Of a stretch of 16,763 bases of DNA, positions 6,804-14,545 are shown one piece after another. Source of the stretch: Amarolinea aalborgensis (GTDB taxonomy: Bacteria > Chloroflexota > Anaerolineae > SSC4 > Amarolineaceae). A program made the position numbers and the translations under genes. Numbering within the stretch: position 1 is the first letter of the stretch; each line of letters begins with the position of its first letter. The notes beneath the pieces are model-generated. The model was given only the letters and a program-made list of their open reading frames with translations. It had not been told where the DNA came from and made no database searches. The DNA lies in NCBI RefSeq assembly GCF_900491745.1, contig NZ_UETR01000060.1, positions 1-16,763 on the forward strand, in the 5' to 3' direction.

Positions 6804-9800
6804 CTACCTGCTGACGTAGCGATTCTTCTCTACCCAGGTTCGCAGGTCTGGCAGCGATGGATTGTCCAGGCGCCACTGGAAAACGGTCGTGTCGGACGAC
6901 CCAGCCAGGATGCTGCCGCCGTCGGGGCTGATGGCCAGGTCCATCATCACGCCATGCCCGCTGGAGCGGCGCACCAACTGGCCCGTCTGCAGATCCCACA
7001 GCATCAGGCTGCCGTCCATACCGCTGGTCATGGCCAGCCGGCCGTCGGGGCTGACCACGATGCGTGTGCGCAGACTGGCGTGCTGGCCCAGCCGGCGCAT
7101 TTCCTCTCCCGTCGCCAGGTTCCACTGGATCAACTGGCCGTCCTGCTCGCACGAGATGGCGGAGCGGCCGTCGGGCAGGAAGGCCATGCCGCTGCTGCCG
7201 CTCTCTGGTGGTGGATCGCGGCGCACAAAGCTGCGCAGCTCCTTGCCCGTTTCCAGATCCCATAGGATCATGCTGCTGTCGCCGGAGTCGGAGAGCGCGG
7301 TGCGACCGTCGGGACTAACGGCCAGTGACCACAGCCCCTGGCCGTGCCCGCTCAGGCGATGAATGATCTGCCGGGCCGGCACGTCCCACAGGATCACCGC
7401 GCCGTCAACCGACACCGACAGCGCCCGCTGGCTGTCCGACGTGAACTCGACGCCGGTGACGGGGCCGGCGTGGCCTTGCAGACGGCCCACCTCCTGCCAG
7501 GCGGCCAGGTCCCAGACGTGGATCAGGCCGTCGGTGGCCGCGGCCAACGCCGTGCGACCGTCGGGGCTGATCGCTACCTGCATGATGACATCCACCGGCA
7601 GCGCCGCGACCTGGAGCTGCTTGCCGCTGGCCAGGTCCCAGAGGCGCAGGCTGGCGTCCTGCACCAGCACGCTGGGCGAGGCGGCGCCGGAGGAGGAAAG
7701 GGCCTGCCGGCCGTCGGGGCTGAACGCCACGTCCCACACCGAGTCCTGGTGTCCCCGCAGGCGCTTAATCTCCTGGGCATCAACCAGATCCCACTGGATC
7801 AGCCCGCCGTCGCGGCCGCTGGAGAGGGCTGTGCGGCCATCGGGGCTGACGGCCATGGCCAACACGTCGCTGGCGTGGCCGTTGAGGATGGCCAGCCGCC
7901 GGCCGCTAGCCACGTCCCATAGCCCGACGCTGTCGTCGTAGGAGCCGGTCAGCGCGCGCCGGCCGTCGGGACTGAAGACCACCGTGACCACCCCCTCGCT
8001 GTGGCCGCGGAGGGTGCGCAGCCGGGCGCCGCTTTGCAGGTCCCACAAAACGGCCGCGTTATCGTAGAACGATCCGGTCAGCGCGCTGCGTCCGTCAGGG
8101 CTGATGGCCAGGCTGAACGCGTCTTCGACCCAATCCGGGAAGCGCTGCCGTACCTGGCCCGTTGCGACGTCCCACAGCAGCATGTCGGAAGTGACCCCAA
8201 CCAGCCCTGTGTCCTCGCTTGTGGCATCCGTCAACCGAGCTGAGAAGATCTGGGCGTCGCCAGAGCTGGCCAATAGCGCGGCGCCGTCCGGCGTAAAGGC
8301 CAGCGCCACAACGCCGAACTGATGTCCCTGCAATCGTCGCAACTCCTCGCCCGTAGTCACGTCCCACAAGATCAGTTCGCCGGGCGTCATCATGGACTCG
8401 CCGCGGAAGCCCCCAGAGGCGGCCGTGCGGCCGTCCGGACTGAGACCTACGGCGCGCACCACGCCCGAGTGCCCCGCGAAGCGTCGTACCTCTCGCCCGG
8501 TCGTCAGGTTCCACAGGATCACTTGGCCATCCGCGCCGCCGGACAGCGCGGTCGCCCCGTCGCGGCTGATATCGAGGGCATTGACCTGGCCCGCATGCCC
8601 CGTCAAGCGCAGCCGTTCCCGACGCGCGGCGATCTCCCACAGGACGATGCTGCCGTCCGCCAGGCCAGCCAGCGCGCTGCCGCCATCGGGGCTGAACGCC
8701 AGGGCACTTATTGGCCCTGTCAGACCAGGAAATAGCGCCGCTGTCTCGGCGCGCCAGGCTGCACCCGGCGCGTAGGCTGCGTCCCTGAGCACCTGTTGGG
8801 CCTCCAGCGGCGGGTTGCTGATGCTGGTGGCCTCGAGCGCCAGCGACAACGCGGCCGCGCTGTCGCCGTCGTCTAGGGCTTTCCGGGCGCTGGTGGCCAG
8901 ACTGCGGCTGTAGGCAAGTAACGCCTGCTGGCGCTGGTGCAGCGAGAAGGCTGTCAGCGCCAGGGCAACAACCACGGCGACGGCCAACACGCCGGCCAGC
9001 GCGGTGAGCAGGCGACGTCCGCGGCGCTCGGCGGCCAGCTCGCGGCGGCGCTGCGTTTCTCGTTCGGCCTCTCGCCGCTCGCGCAGGGCCAGGCTGGCCT
9101 GGATGAAGGTAGTTTCCGCGCGGCTCAGCTCGGCCGGGCGCACGGCTAGCCAGCTTTCGGCCTGCGCCAGCGGCGCGCCGCGCAGCAGTGCACCTTCGTC
9201 CTGGCTGCTCTGCTTCCATTGGCGCAGGCTGGCGCGCAGCCCTTCCTGCCAGGAGCGGAAGGCGCGGTCGGCGGCCATCCATCCGCGCAACCGCTCCCAG
9301 CGCTGAATCAACGCCTCATGCGCCACTTCAACGGTCTCGCTGCCGGTGCTGGGATCGAGGCCTGTCACCACCAGCCGCTGGCCGGCCAGGCGCTGCACCA
9401 GCGGCCAGTTGATCTCGCCGATCTCACCTCGGGTCGCCAGCCGGCGGGTGTCGTCGGTGCCCTCACCCGGCCGCACCAACTGCTCGAAGATTTGTCGCGC
9501 CCGCGCCTGGTCGGCGGCGTCCCATTGGCCGAAGACCTGTTCGGCGTAGCGCGCCAGCGCGCCCTCCACCTGCCCGATCTCCTCGTAGGCGGCATGGGTC
9601 AGCCAGCCAGCGGCGCGCCGCTCCCACAACAGGGTCAGGGCGAACTCCAGCAGCGGGAGCGCGCCTGGTTCCTGGCCTACGTTTTCCAGGATACGATCAA
9701 CGAGGCCAGGCTCGAAGGCTGCGCCTTGCAGCTCGGCCGGCTTCTTGACGGCTGCCCGCAGCTCGGCTTGCGTCATCGGCCCCAACATCAGCGCGCCTGC

Positions 9801-11258
9801 TTGCAGCGCGTCGGCCAGCGGGCGCTGGGTCAACGCCTGGCCCATGAAGTCGGCACGCAGGATGAGCAGCAGCGCGCAGGTGGAAGACAAACTGCTCTGG
9901 CCGGGCTGCACCGCGGCCAGCAACTCGTTGACGAAGCGTTGGCGCGTGGTCGGCTCAGGGCAGAGCGTGAAAAGTTCCTCGAACTGGTCAATGACCAGCA
10001 GCAGGCGGCTGGCCTCAGGGTGTAACTCCAGCGCCTGCTGCGCCAACCGATCCAGGGTCAGGTCGCCCGCCAGCAGGGCGCTGCCTAGCTTCTGTGTTTC
10101 GATCAGGTGATCGGCAGTGCTCAAATGAGGCGACAAGAGAGGCGACAGGACGGCGGCCAGCGCGTCGAAAGGCCGGCTGCCGGGGCGGAAATGGGCGCTG
10201 ATCCAGTGCGCCTCCTGGCGCAGCCGCGGCAGCAGGCCAGCGTAGACCGCCGAGGATTTGCCTGACCCAGAAGCGCCGATCACCGCCGTCAGCGGCGCCC
10301 CCCGGCAGACAGTCGTAACCAAATGCTCCACGAAGACTTCGCGGCCGAAGAAGAAGGGGGCATCCTCCTGGCGAAAGGAAGCCAGGCCGCGATAGGGGCA
10401 CGGCCCCACCGGACGAGGCTGCGTTGCCGACAAGTCAAGCGCGGCCGCTGCGCCAGGCGGCCATGCTTCGCTGCGTATACGCTCGACCAACGCCCGAGTC
10501 TGCTCCGAGGGTTCGACGCCCAGTTCCGCGGCCAGCAGCCGGCGGCAGCTCTCGTACTGCGCCAGCGCCGCGCCGCGCTGGCCGCTGAGGGCCAGCAGCT
10601 GCATCACCTGGCGGTGTGCAGCCTCTTGCCAGGGATCCATGTCCACCTGGCGCCAGGCGTACGAGAGGGCGCGATCATACGCACCTTGCGCCTGGTAGTC
10701 ATCGGCCAGGCGGCGCAGGGCCTGGAGCATCAAGCGGTTGAGCTGCTCGCGGGTCAGCAGGGTCCATTCGTCGAAGGCAGCGCTGTCGGGAATGGAGAAG
10801 CCCTCCAGGAAGGGCGCGCGGTAGAGCGCGACGGCTTGTTCCAGGGGTGGGAGGGTAGATCGGGAGGCAGCAGGTTGGGAAGTCAATAAGCTGGTGGGGT
10901 TGGCGGGCGGCAGCGGGCTTGTCAATTGCAGAAAGGCGGCGACATCAATCTGGGCGCCGCTGGCGGCGTTGAACTGGAGGGTCTCCTGCGCGATGAGGAG
11001 ATAGGGGGGCGTGGCCTGATGATCGCCGATGGCCTGGCGTAGGTCGGCCAGGGCACGGCGCAGGTTAGCGCGGGCTGAGGATTCGGTGTAGTCGGGCCAG
11101 AGCAGCCCGGCCAGCTTCTCCCGCCGGTGCGCCTGGCCGGCCTCAACCGCCAGGTAAGCCAGCAGGCCGCGCGCCTTGTCGGAGGGCAGGCTGGCCTCCG
11201 CGCCGCTCGCCAGGATGACCATTGGTGCGCCGAACAGACGAATCTGCAACTGCGCCAT
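6804..11258 (-). CDS. Giant SARP-type regulator: winged helix, BTAD, nSTAND NTPase, membrane-like helix, 14 WD40 repeats
   Basis: 1484 residues. Residues 1-100: OmpR/SARP-type winged helix (LQIRLFG at the start, the SDKARGLLAYLAVE region, LAGLLWPDYTESSARANLRR). About 102-262: bacterial transcriptional activation domain (LYRAPFLEGF, YDRALSYAWRQVDMDPWQEA, LLAAELGVEPSEQT), with a Pro/Ser-rich insert at about 112-137. About 288-680: nSTAND-type NTPase, entered by CPYRGLASF, with Walker A GASGSGKS (328-335) and Walker B LLLVIDQFEE (Asp424). After a basic helix (RRRELAAERRGRRL) comes one hydrophobic segment (about 750-773). From about 848 to the end there are 14 WD40 repeats, each with an SPDG-like turn and an LWD-like end, enough for two seven-bladed propellers. 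ATG at 11258 follows GGAGG with a short four-base spacing. Family knowledge: SARP/AfsR-like STAND regulators are NTP-dependent switches of transcription; the WD40 part probably senses or scaffolds. No target genes are obvious. The coding strand has low sequence complexity in the WD40 part. Confidence 0.95.
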   Translation of the reverse strand: MAQLQIRLFGAPMVILASGAEASLPSDKARGLLAYLAVEAGQAHRREKLAGLLWPDYTESSARANLRRALADLRQAIGDHQATPPYLLIAQETLQFNAASGAQIDVAAFLQLTSPLPPANPTSLLTSQPAASRSTLPPLEQAVALYRAPFLEGFSIPDSAAFDEWTLLTREQLNRLMLQALRRLADDYQAQGAYDRALSYAWRQVDMDPWQEAAHRQVMQLLALSGQRGAALAQYESCRRLLAAELGVEPSEQTRALVERIRSEAWPPGAAAALDLSATQPRPVGPCPYRGLASFRQEDAPFFFGREVFVEHLVTTVCRGAPLTAVIGASGSGKSSAVYAGLLPRLRQEAHWISAHFRPGSRPFDALAAVLSPLLSPHLSTADHLIETQKLGSALLAGDLTLDRLAQQALELHPEASRLLLVIDQFEELFTLCPEPTTRQRFVNELLAAVQPGQSSLSSTCALLLILRADFMGQALTQRPLADALQAGALMLGPMTQAELRAAVKKPAELQGAAFEPGLVDRILENVGQEPGALPLLEFALTLLWERRAAGWLTHAAYEEIGQVEGALARYAEQVFGQWDAADQARARQIFEQLVRPGEGTDDTRRLATRGEIGEINWPLVQRLAGQRLVVTGLDPSTGSETVEVAHEALIQRWERLRGWMAADRAFRSWQEGLRASLRQWKQSSQDEGALLRGAPLAQAESWLAVRPAELSRAETTFIQASLALRERREAERETQRRRELAAERRGRRLLTALAGVLAVAVVVALALTAFSLHQRQQALLAYSRSLATSARKALDDGDSAAALSLALEATSISNPPLEAQQVLRDAAYAPGAAWRAETAALFPGLTGPISALAFSPDGGSALAGLADGSIVLWEIAARRERLRLTGHAGQVNALDISRDGATALSGGADGQVILWNLTTGREVRRFAGHSGVVRAVGLSPDGRTAASGGFRGESMMTPGELILWDVTTGEELRRLQGHQFGVVALAFTPDGAALLASSGDAQIFSARLTDATSEDTGLVGVTSDMLLWDVATGQVRQRFPDWVEDAFSLAISPDGRSALTGSFYDNAAVLWDLQSGARLRTLRGHSEGVVTVVFSPDGRRALTGSYDDSVGLWDVASGRRLAILNGHASDVLAMAVSPDGRTALSSGRDGGLIQWDLVDAQEIKRLRGHQDSVWDVAFSPDGRQALSSSGAASPSVLVQDASLRLWDLASGKQLQVAALPVDVIMQVAISPDGRTALAAATDGLIHVWDLAAWQEVGRLQGHAGPVTGVEFTSDSQRALSVSVDGAVILWDVPARQIIHRLSGHGQGLWSLAVSPDGRTALSDSGDSSMILWDLETGKELRSFVRRDPPPESGSSGMAFLPDGRSAISCEQDGQLIQWNLATGEEMRRLGQHASLRTRIVVSPDGRLAMTSGMDGSLMLWDLQTGQLVRRSSGHGVMMDLAISPDGGSILAGSSDTTVFQWRLDNPSLPDLRTWVEKNRYVSR

Positions 11259-11365
11259 GCCGCCGCCTCCAGTAGCTGCGCCAGTAAGCTACCGACACTT
11301 CAATCACCAACCACCATCTCTTCTACTCAAGCTCAATCACGAACCTGGATTTCTACTGCAACCTG

Positions 11366-11578
11366 CTACAGATCCTCTGGCGTCAAACCGGTAACTTTGG
11401 CGATGCGTGCCAACATGCGAGGCCCAATCTCGTCACTGTCGTGGAATGCAAATACGACATCGGGTCATCCTAGACGCTCAAGGACAAGGTGCGACCCGGT
11501 TTGACGCTTGATGTCCCACCCGATGCGAAGCAGCGGCGCCAGAACGCGCCTTGCTTTAGTTGAGCGCCATTGAGTCAT
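11366..11578 (-). pseudogene. hicA: HicA-type mRNA interferase toxin, interrupted by one in-frame TGA
   Basis: The 71-codon frame starts with ATG at 11578, overlapping the hicB stop as ATGA, and ends with TAG at 11366-11368. It reads MTQWRSTKARRVLAPLLRIG, then WDIKRQTGSHLVLERLG, a TGA at codon 38 (11465-11467), and then PDVVFAFHDSDEIGPRMLAR and IAKVTGLTPEDL. Apart from that codon the HicA fold is complete: helix, GSH with the expected catalytic His (residue 30), the FHDSDEIGP segment and the usual C-terminal GLTPEDL. HicA-like proteins often have Trp or Lys where the TGA sits, so one TGG-to-TGA change could explain it. The product would be 37 residues and lack the second half of the dsRBD-like fold. 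Loss of toxin activity is inferred. A sequencing error is the main alternative. Confidence 0.85.
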
Positions 11579-11784
11579 GATGCTGCAAATGAAATGCTCA
11601 TCAACCGGCTTGGCACGTCTTCGCCGTGCTCGAGACGGTCTGCAAGAACACGCAACGCCAACGCTTGGGCTTTTGCCAGTGCGTCATCGAGTGTGCGTCC
11701 ATAGACAAGGACACCGGGAAGCTCAGTTACCTCGGCAAGCCAGCGCCCATCATCTTCTTGCTCATACTGAATGTCGAACTGCAT
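11575..11784 (-). CDS. hicB: HicB family antitoxin
   Basis: 69 residues, intact. MQFDIQYEQEDDGRWLAEVT, then ELPGVLVYGRTLDDALAKAQ, is the classic HicB half-RNase-H fold: a strand, a DGRWLAEV hairpin, an LPG turn and a helix with AxAxALALRVLADRLEHGE. It is the short form without an added DNA-binding domain. In HicAB systems HicB binds and blocks HicA. ATG at 11784 has GGAG eight bases upstream. Gene order hicB-hicA with a four-base ATGA overlap implies coupled translation. Since hicA carries an internal stop, this is probably an orphan antitoxin that may still neutralise related toxins elsewhere; that is inference. Confidence 0.92.
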   Translation of the reverse strand: MQFDIQYEQEDDGRWLAEVTELPGVLVYGRTLDDALAKAQALALRVLADRLEHGEDVPSRLMSISFAAS

Positions 11785-12044
11785 ATCTCTATCTCCGATC
11801 GGCCCAAGGCGCTTACATCTGTTTCGTCGCCTTCGTCACGGGTCGCTTCGCTGATCATCATTTTACATGAGCCGACGGTTTGCGGCAAACGCGTTGCACT
11901 TTGCGGGGCGCTTGCGGCCCGAATTCACGTTTTGCTCACGCAGCCAGGACGTCACGCTCACAGGCGTTTGCTATGCTGCATGGCAGACGGGCAGCGCAAC
12001 AGCGAGGTGTAGCATAGGCCGATCGTTAGAAAGGAGTATCAACC

Positions 12045-12524
12045 ATGAGAAGGCAAAGGCTATGCATGTCGGTCATCTTGATCCTGAGCGCCGTGCTGCT
12101 GGTGGCGCCGGCTTCGGTGTCAGCCAGAGCCGTGCGGACCGAATGTACGGGATGGGAGATGCCGACGGCAATTCTTGATCCCGGCGTATGGACCAATCCC
12201 GGCGGCAACATTCACGTCAGGGGCATGGTCATGCAGTACCAGGAGGTATCAGACTGTCCCCAGTTGGCCGGCATCAATACCGTGACGATGAATGCCAACT
12301 GGGACGCCAACTACGCTGGCCCCATCTGGGGTACTGCGGAGATGGTTACGGATGATGGCGGGGTATGGCAGTCCACGTGGACCGGCAAGACCTACGCCGA
12401 CGGGAGATCTGAGTATCGGGCTGTCGGCCATGGCGTCGCCGGTTCAGTGCAGGGGCTGCACATGAATCTATCCGCAGCCAATGGCCAATGGACGGCCACA
12501 ATCCTAAATCCGCGCGGAGGCTGA
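12045..12524 (+). CDS. Small exported protein of unknown function
   Basis: 159 residues. A Sec signal peptide is evident: basic MRRQR start, hydrophobic core (about 9-21), and a VSA/RA cleavage site near residue 27. The mature part (about 132 residues) is rich in beta-type segments, Gly, Trp and Asn and has two Cys (34 and 71) that could form a disulfide outside the membrane. The segment VWQSTWTGKTYADGRSEYRA is reminiscent of small beta-barrel or lipocalin-like extracellular proteins, but I do not recognise a family. The start is supported by AGGAG eight bases upstream of ATG 12045. The next gene begins 82 bases downstream and also encodes an exported protein, with a hairpin between them. Confidence 0.8.
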   Translation: MRRQRLCMSVILILSAVLLVAPASVSARAVRTECTGWEMPTAILDPGVWTNPGGNIHVRGMVMQYQEVSDCPQLAGINTVTMNANWDANYAGPIWGTAEMVTDDGGVWQSTWTGKTYADGRSEYRAVGHGVAGSVQGLHMNLSAANGQWTATILNPRGG

Positions 12525-12531
12525 CCCAATC

Positions 12532-12566
12532 GGATGCGCCGTCCCCTCCCTGCGACTGGCGCATCC
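12532..12566 (+). terminator. Hairpin between two exported-protein genes
   Basis: GGATGCGCC (12532-12540) and GGCGCATCC (12558-12566) form a perfect nine-base-pair stem with a 17-base loop, starting eight bases after the upstream stop. There is no T-run, so it may reduce read-through or protect the upstream mRNA end instead of terminating strongly. Confidence 0.45.
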
Positions 12567-12606
12567 ATCCATTGTGGTACACGTGTCATAACAGGAGGAT
12601 TGAACG

Positions 12607-13395
12607 ATGAAGCGGTGTCTAACTTTGCTCATTGCGTTGCTGGTGACTCTGACAGCCTGCCAGGCGGTGCCGCTGGCTGCGGCCAACAAGTATATGGACG
12701 CGGTGGCGCGCAACGACGCCGACGCCATGGTTGCCACGTTGAGCAACGACATGGTCATGGTTGTGGACGGCGGCCCGTTCTTCCATAACGAGATGAGCGG
12801 CAAGGAGGCCCTGCGGAAATACATGCAGGGCAATGTTGCCACCGGCTTCCGGCTTGAGCTCACCGGCGATCCCGTCGTCGCTGGCAACCAGGTCACCTAT
12901 CCTGACCACTTCGCGATGGACGTGTTCCGGCAGGTCGGCGTCGAGTGGATTAACGGCGCGGATGTAGTGACCATCGAGAACGGCAAGGTGACGCGTGACG
13001 TCTGGACCATTGACGAGGCGTCCGTGCAACAGTTGAAGGCGGCCTTTGCGGCTCAGAAAAGCCTGACTGTGGACAAGCTGGTGGGCACGTGGCGCTGGGA
13101 TGGCGGCGAAGGGATCGGCGTCTCCGAAACCAGCTTTCATAAGGACGGCACGTATCAGCTGATCCGCATGATCTCCGGCGCCGGGGTGTTGTGGGATGTG
13201 GGGACCTATGTCATCAAAGGCGACCAGGTGGCGTTGACTACCAGCGAAGCGCATTACTGCCAGGTGGGCGACCAGGGCATCTATCAGATGGCGATCACCG
13301 AGGATGGCAAGCTGAAGCAGACACCCATCGAGGACAGCTGCTCGCGCCGCAAGCCGCCGGTCAATGTGTTTTACCTGGAGCGGGTGACGCCGTAG
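12607..13395 (+). CDS. Lipoprotein with SnoaL/NTF2-like domain and a C-terminal lipocalin-like domain
   Basis: 262 residues. The N-terminus MKRCLTLLIALLVTLTAC is a lipoprotein signal with lipobox LTAC and lipidated Cys18, so the protein should be membrane-anchored outside the cytoplasm. Residues about 24-135 look like a SnoaL-like NTF2 fold: a first helix (AANKYMDAVARNDADAMVAT), FHNEMSGKEALRKYM, beta-strands, and GADVVTIENGKVTRDVWTID as the terminal strands. Residues about 155-258 begin KLVGTWRWDGG and continue FHKDGTYQLIR, GTYVIKGDQVAL and NVFYLERV, a small beta-barrel of lipocalin-like design. The role is unknown; such pairs often bind small molecules. A strong SD, AGGAGG (12593-12598), precedes ATG 12607. 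Possibly co-transcribed with 12045-12524. Confidence 0.82.
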   Translation: MKRCLTLLIALLVTLTACQAVPLAAANKYMDAVARNDADAMVATLSNDMVMVVDGGPFFHNEMSGKEALRKYMQGNVATGFRLELTGDPVVAGNQVTYPDHFAMDVFRQVGVEWINGADVVTIENGKVTRDVWTIDEASVQQLKAAFAAQKSLTVDKLVGTWRWDGGEGIGVSETSFHKDGTYQLIRMISGAGVLWDVGTYVIKGDQVALTTSEAHYCQVGDQGIYQMAITEDGKLKQTPIEDSCSRRKPPVNVFYLERVTP

Positions 13396-13421
13396 AAGGC
13401 GATGACCCTGGCTCATCGGCC

Positions 13422-13481
13422 GACAACTGGAGATCCGACGGGTTATCGTGGACACGAACGCCCGCACGGATCTCCGTTGTC
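13422..13481 (+). terminator. Inverted repeat downstream of the lipoprotein gene
   Basis: GACAACTGGAGATCCG (13422-13437) pairs with CGGATCTCCGTTGTC (13467-13481) apart from one bulged base, with a 29-base loop. It begins 27 bases after the lipoprotein stop; a short TTTT follows seven bases later. A weak terminator is possible. Confidence 0.4.
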
Positions 13482-13560
13482 TGCCAGTTTTGTTCAAGAC
13501 TCATCAAGGTAAAGGCCGCGCTGGATGTTAGAGCGGGTGATCGCCAACGCTGTACGCTCT

Positions 13561-13743
13561 GATCATGGGCCAGGCAGGCCGGGCTGTAGAGGAAGAGCAA
13601 CAGCAGGAAACGGGCAGCGATAGTGACCGCCAACAGCACCGGCCGTCGGCTACAGCGGTCGCTGAGCGTACCGGCGGCCAACGCACTGGCCACGCCTGCG
13701 CCTGGCGCGGCGGCGGCCTGCTCATGCGCATGGCCAGGCGGCG
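13561..13743 (-). pseudogene. Probable fragment of an MFS transporter
   Basis: On the minus strand the frame reads ASALAAGTLSDRCSRRPVLL, then AVTIAARFLLLLFLYSP. This matches the conserved cytoplasmic loop of major facilitator transporters (G-x-L-S-D-R-x-G-R-R-P, here with Cys-Ser before RR) followed by the next membrane helix. Only about 60 codons look related. Both ends run into unrelated DNA, on the right a dispersed repeat (13750 onward), and there is no plausible complete gene. Confidence 0.5.
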
Positions 13744-13749
13744 CTACGT

Positions 13750-13872
13750 GGGGCGCATTTCAGAATCGGCGGGTCGGGCGATTGAGGCTTCGTCGTGAGC
13801 GACTCGAACGATCGCGGCAACTCCTGCCAAGCTCACCTGCGTAGCCTACGCCCCGAAATTGAAACGCACCCC
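13750..13872 (-). repeat. Dispersed repeat module, inverted relative to 4699-5027
   Basis: Contains GGGCGCATTTCA (also at 4699-4710), the exact complement of the 4974-5002 repeat (at 13772-13800), and GAAATTGAAACGCACCCC at the far end, similar to AAATTGAAATGCACCC near 5012. A CGTAGCCTACG palindrome lies near 13842-13852. The outer segments face each other, so the module may be an imperfect palindromic, non-autonomous repeat with a variable core. Confidence 0.65.
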
Positions 13873-14053
13873 GCTCCGTGCGCGCGTTCGGGAGGCCGAT
13901 CCGAGTCAGCGAAATGACCACTTGCCCGGCGTTCAATTTGACGCGCCCATCAGGCGCACCTGTGCCCTCGTCGAGGCCGACACCCAGGCTGCTGGTGCTC
14001 GCAACCGGCCCTGGCAGATTGTCAAAGTTGCCAAAAAAGGGACTTGATATTTC
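13873..14053 (-). other. Open minus-strand stretch of protein-like sequence, no gene assigned
   Basis: One minus-strand frame is open and reads protein-like: PFFGNFDNLPGPVASTSSLG, then VGLDEGTGAPDGRVKLNAGQ and VVISLTRIGLPN. There is no start codon with an SD, and both ends merge into repeats. It may be a remnant of a secreted beta-rich protein or chance in GC-rich DNA. With the MFS fragment and the repeat next to it, the interval 13396-14027 appears to hold no intact gene. Confidence 0.2.
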
Positions 14054-14080
14054 TTTCGCTGTGGTGTAAAATCGTGCCAG
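14028..14080 (+). promoter_or_regulatory. 53-base repeat carrying a near-consensus sigma-70 promoter (copy A)
   Basis: TTGATA (14044-14049), 17 bases, TAAAAT (14067-14072). Preceded by an A-rich CCAAAAAAGGG. It matches 14924-14976 at 46 of 53 positions without gaps, and every difference is a transition. The predicted start of transcription is near 14079, just before the hairpin at 14092-14156, so any transcript would begin with that structure and run toward brnT. Confidence 0.7.
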
Positions 14081-14083
14081 GCG

Positions 14084-14170
14084 TGGGCGCCGGGTTATGC
14101 GCCGGCTCGACCGTTACGGAAAGTACAACGCTGTCTTATTGGCCGCTGCATAACCCATATTTCGTTAGGC
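14084..14170 (+). repeat. attC-like hairpin repeat, copy A
   Basis: GGGTTATGC (14092-14100) is complementary to GCATAACCC (14148-14156), enclosing a loop that contains GGCTCGACCGTTACGG. Seven bases later comes GTTAGGC (14164-14170), which fits the integron core-site consensus GTTRRRY. Copy B (15158-15255) shares the arms, the CATATT(T/C)C spacer and GTTAGGC. No upstream RYYYAAC box is seen in this copy, so the attC identity is tentative. Confidence 0.55.
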
Positions 14171-14224
14171 TGGGGCGCGTGTTACCCTTCCAAACACAGA
14201 TGTGGTATCATCGCTCTCGTATCC

Positions 14225-14239
14225 TTACCGCAGTGGTAA
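14225..14239. promoter_or_regulatory. Candidate operator upstream of brnT
   Basis: TTACC-GCAGT-GGTAA is a perfect five-base inverted repeat 15 bases before the brnT ATG, downstream of a possible -10 TATCAT (14206-14211). Toxin-antitoxin operons of this type are autorepressed by the antitoxin or the complex, so this is a plausible binding site. The -35 is poor. Confidence 0.4.
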
Positions 14240-14254
14240 CATCAGGCAGGCCAG

Positions 14255-14545
14255 ATGCCATACCGGTTTGAGTGGGACAGCCGCCAAGCGGCCACGAACA
14301 TCCGCAAGCATGGCGTCAGCTTTGACGAGGCCAGTTCGGTGTTCGATGATCCGCTGGCAGTCATTTTCGATGATGATACGCATTCGGCCAGCGAAGTGCG
14401 TGAGTTGATCATCGGCCATTCGGTCACCGGTCGTTTGCTGTTGGTCGGCTTCACCGAGCGGCCTGGGGAGCGGCTGCGCTTGATCAGCGCACGAGTGACT
14501 ACCAAAAAAGAACGGCAAGATTATGAAGACTACCATAACGCCTAA
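14255..14545 (+). CDS. brnT: BrnT family toxin (ribonuclease)
   Basis: 96 residues, full length for the family. Signature: FEWDSRQAATNIRKHGVSFD followed by EASSVFDDPLAVIFDDD (the N-x-x-K-H-G-V-S-F-x-E-A core at 15-25), then VRELIIGHSVTGRLLLVGFT and RLRLISARVTTKKERQDYED. This is the compact RelE-like fold of BrnT (DUF497). BrnT toxins cleave RNA and stop translation and are blocked by BrnA. The ATG at 14255 has only a weak purine-rich region upstream. The stop lies 23 bases inside the next gene, the standard toxin-first order of brnTA. It sits just after the attC-like hairpin and a promoter-like repeat. Confidence 0.93.
   Translation: MPYRFEWDSRQAATNIRKHGVSFDEASSVFDDPLAVIFDDDTHSASEVRELIIGHSVTGRLLLVGFTERPGERLRLISARVTTKKERQDYEDYHNA

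Noticed and set aside
9219..10025. 268-residue + strand ORF and other long ORFs opposite the regulator
   Set aside because: They lie antisense to a gene with clear domains throughout. High GC and the repetitive WD40 coding sequence keep the opposite frames open.
11465..11467. TGA in hicA read as Trp or selenocysteine
   Set aside because: Other genes in the window end with TGA, so it is a stop here, and no selenocysteine insertion structure is evident just downstream.
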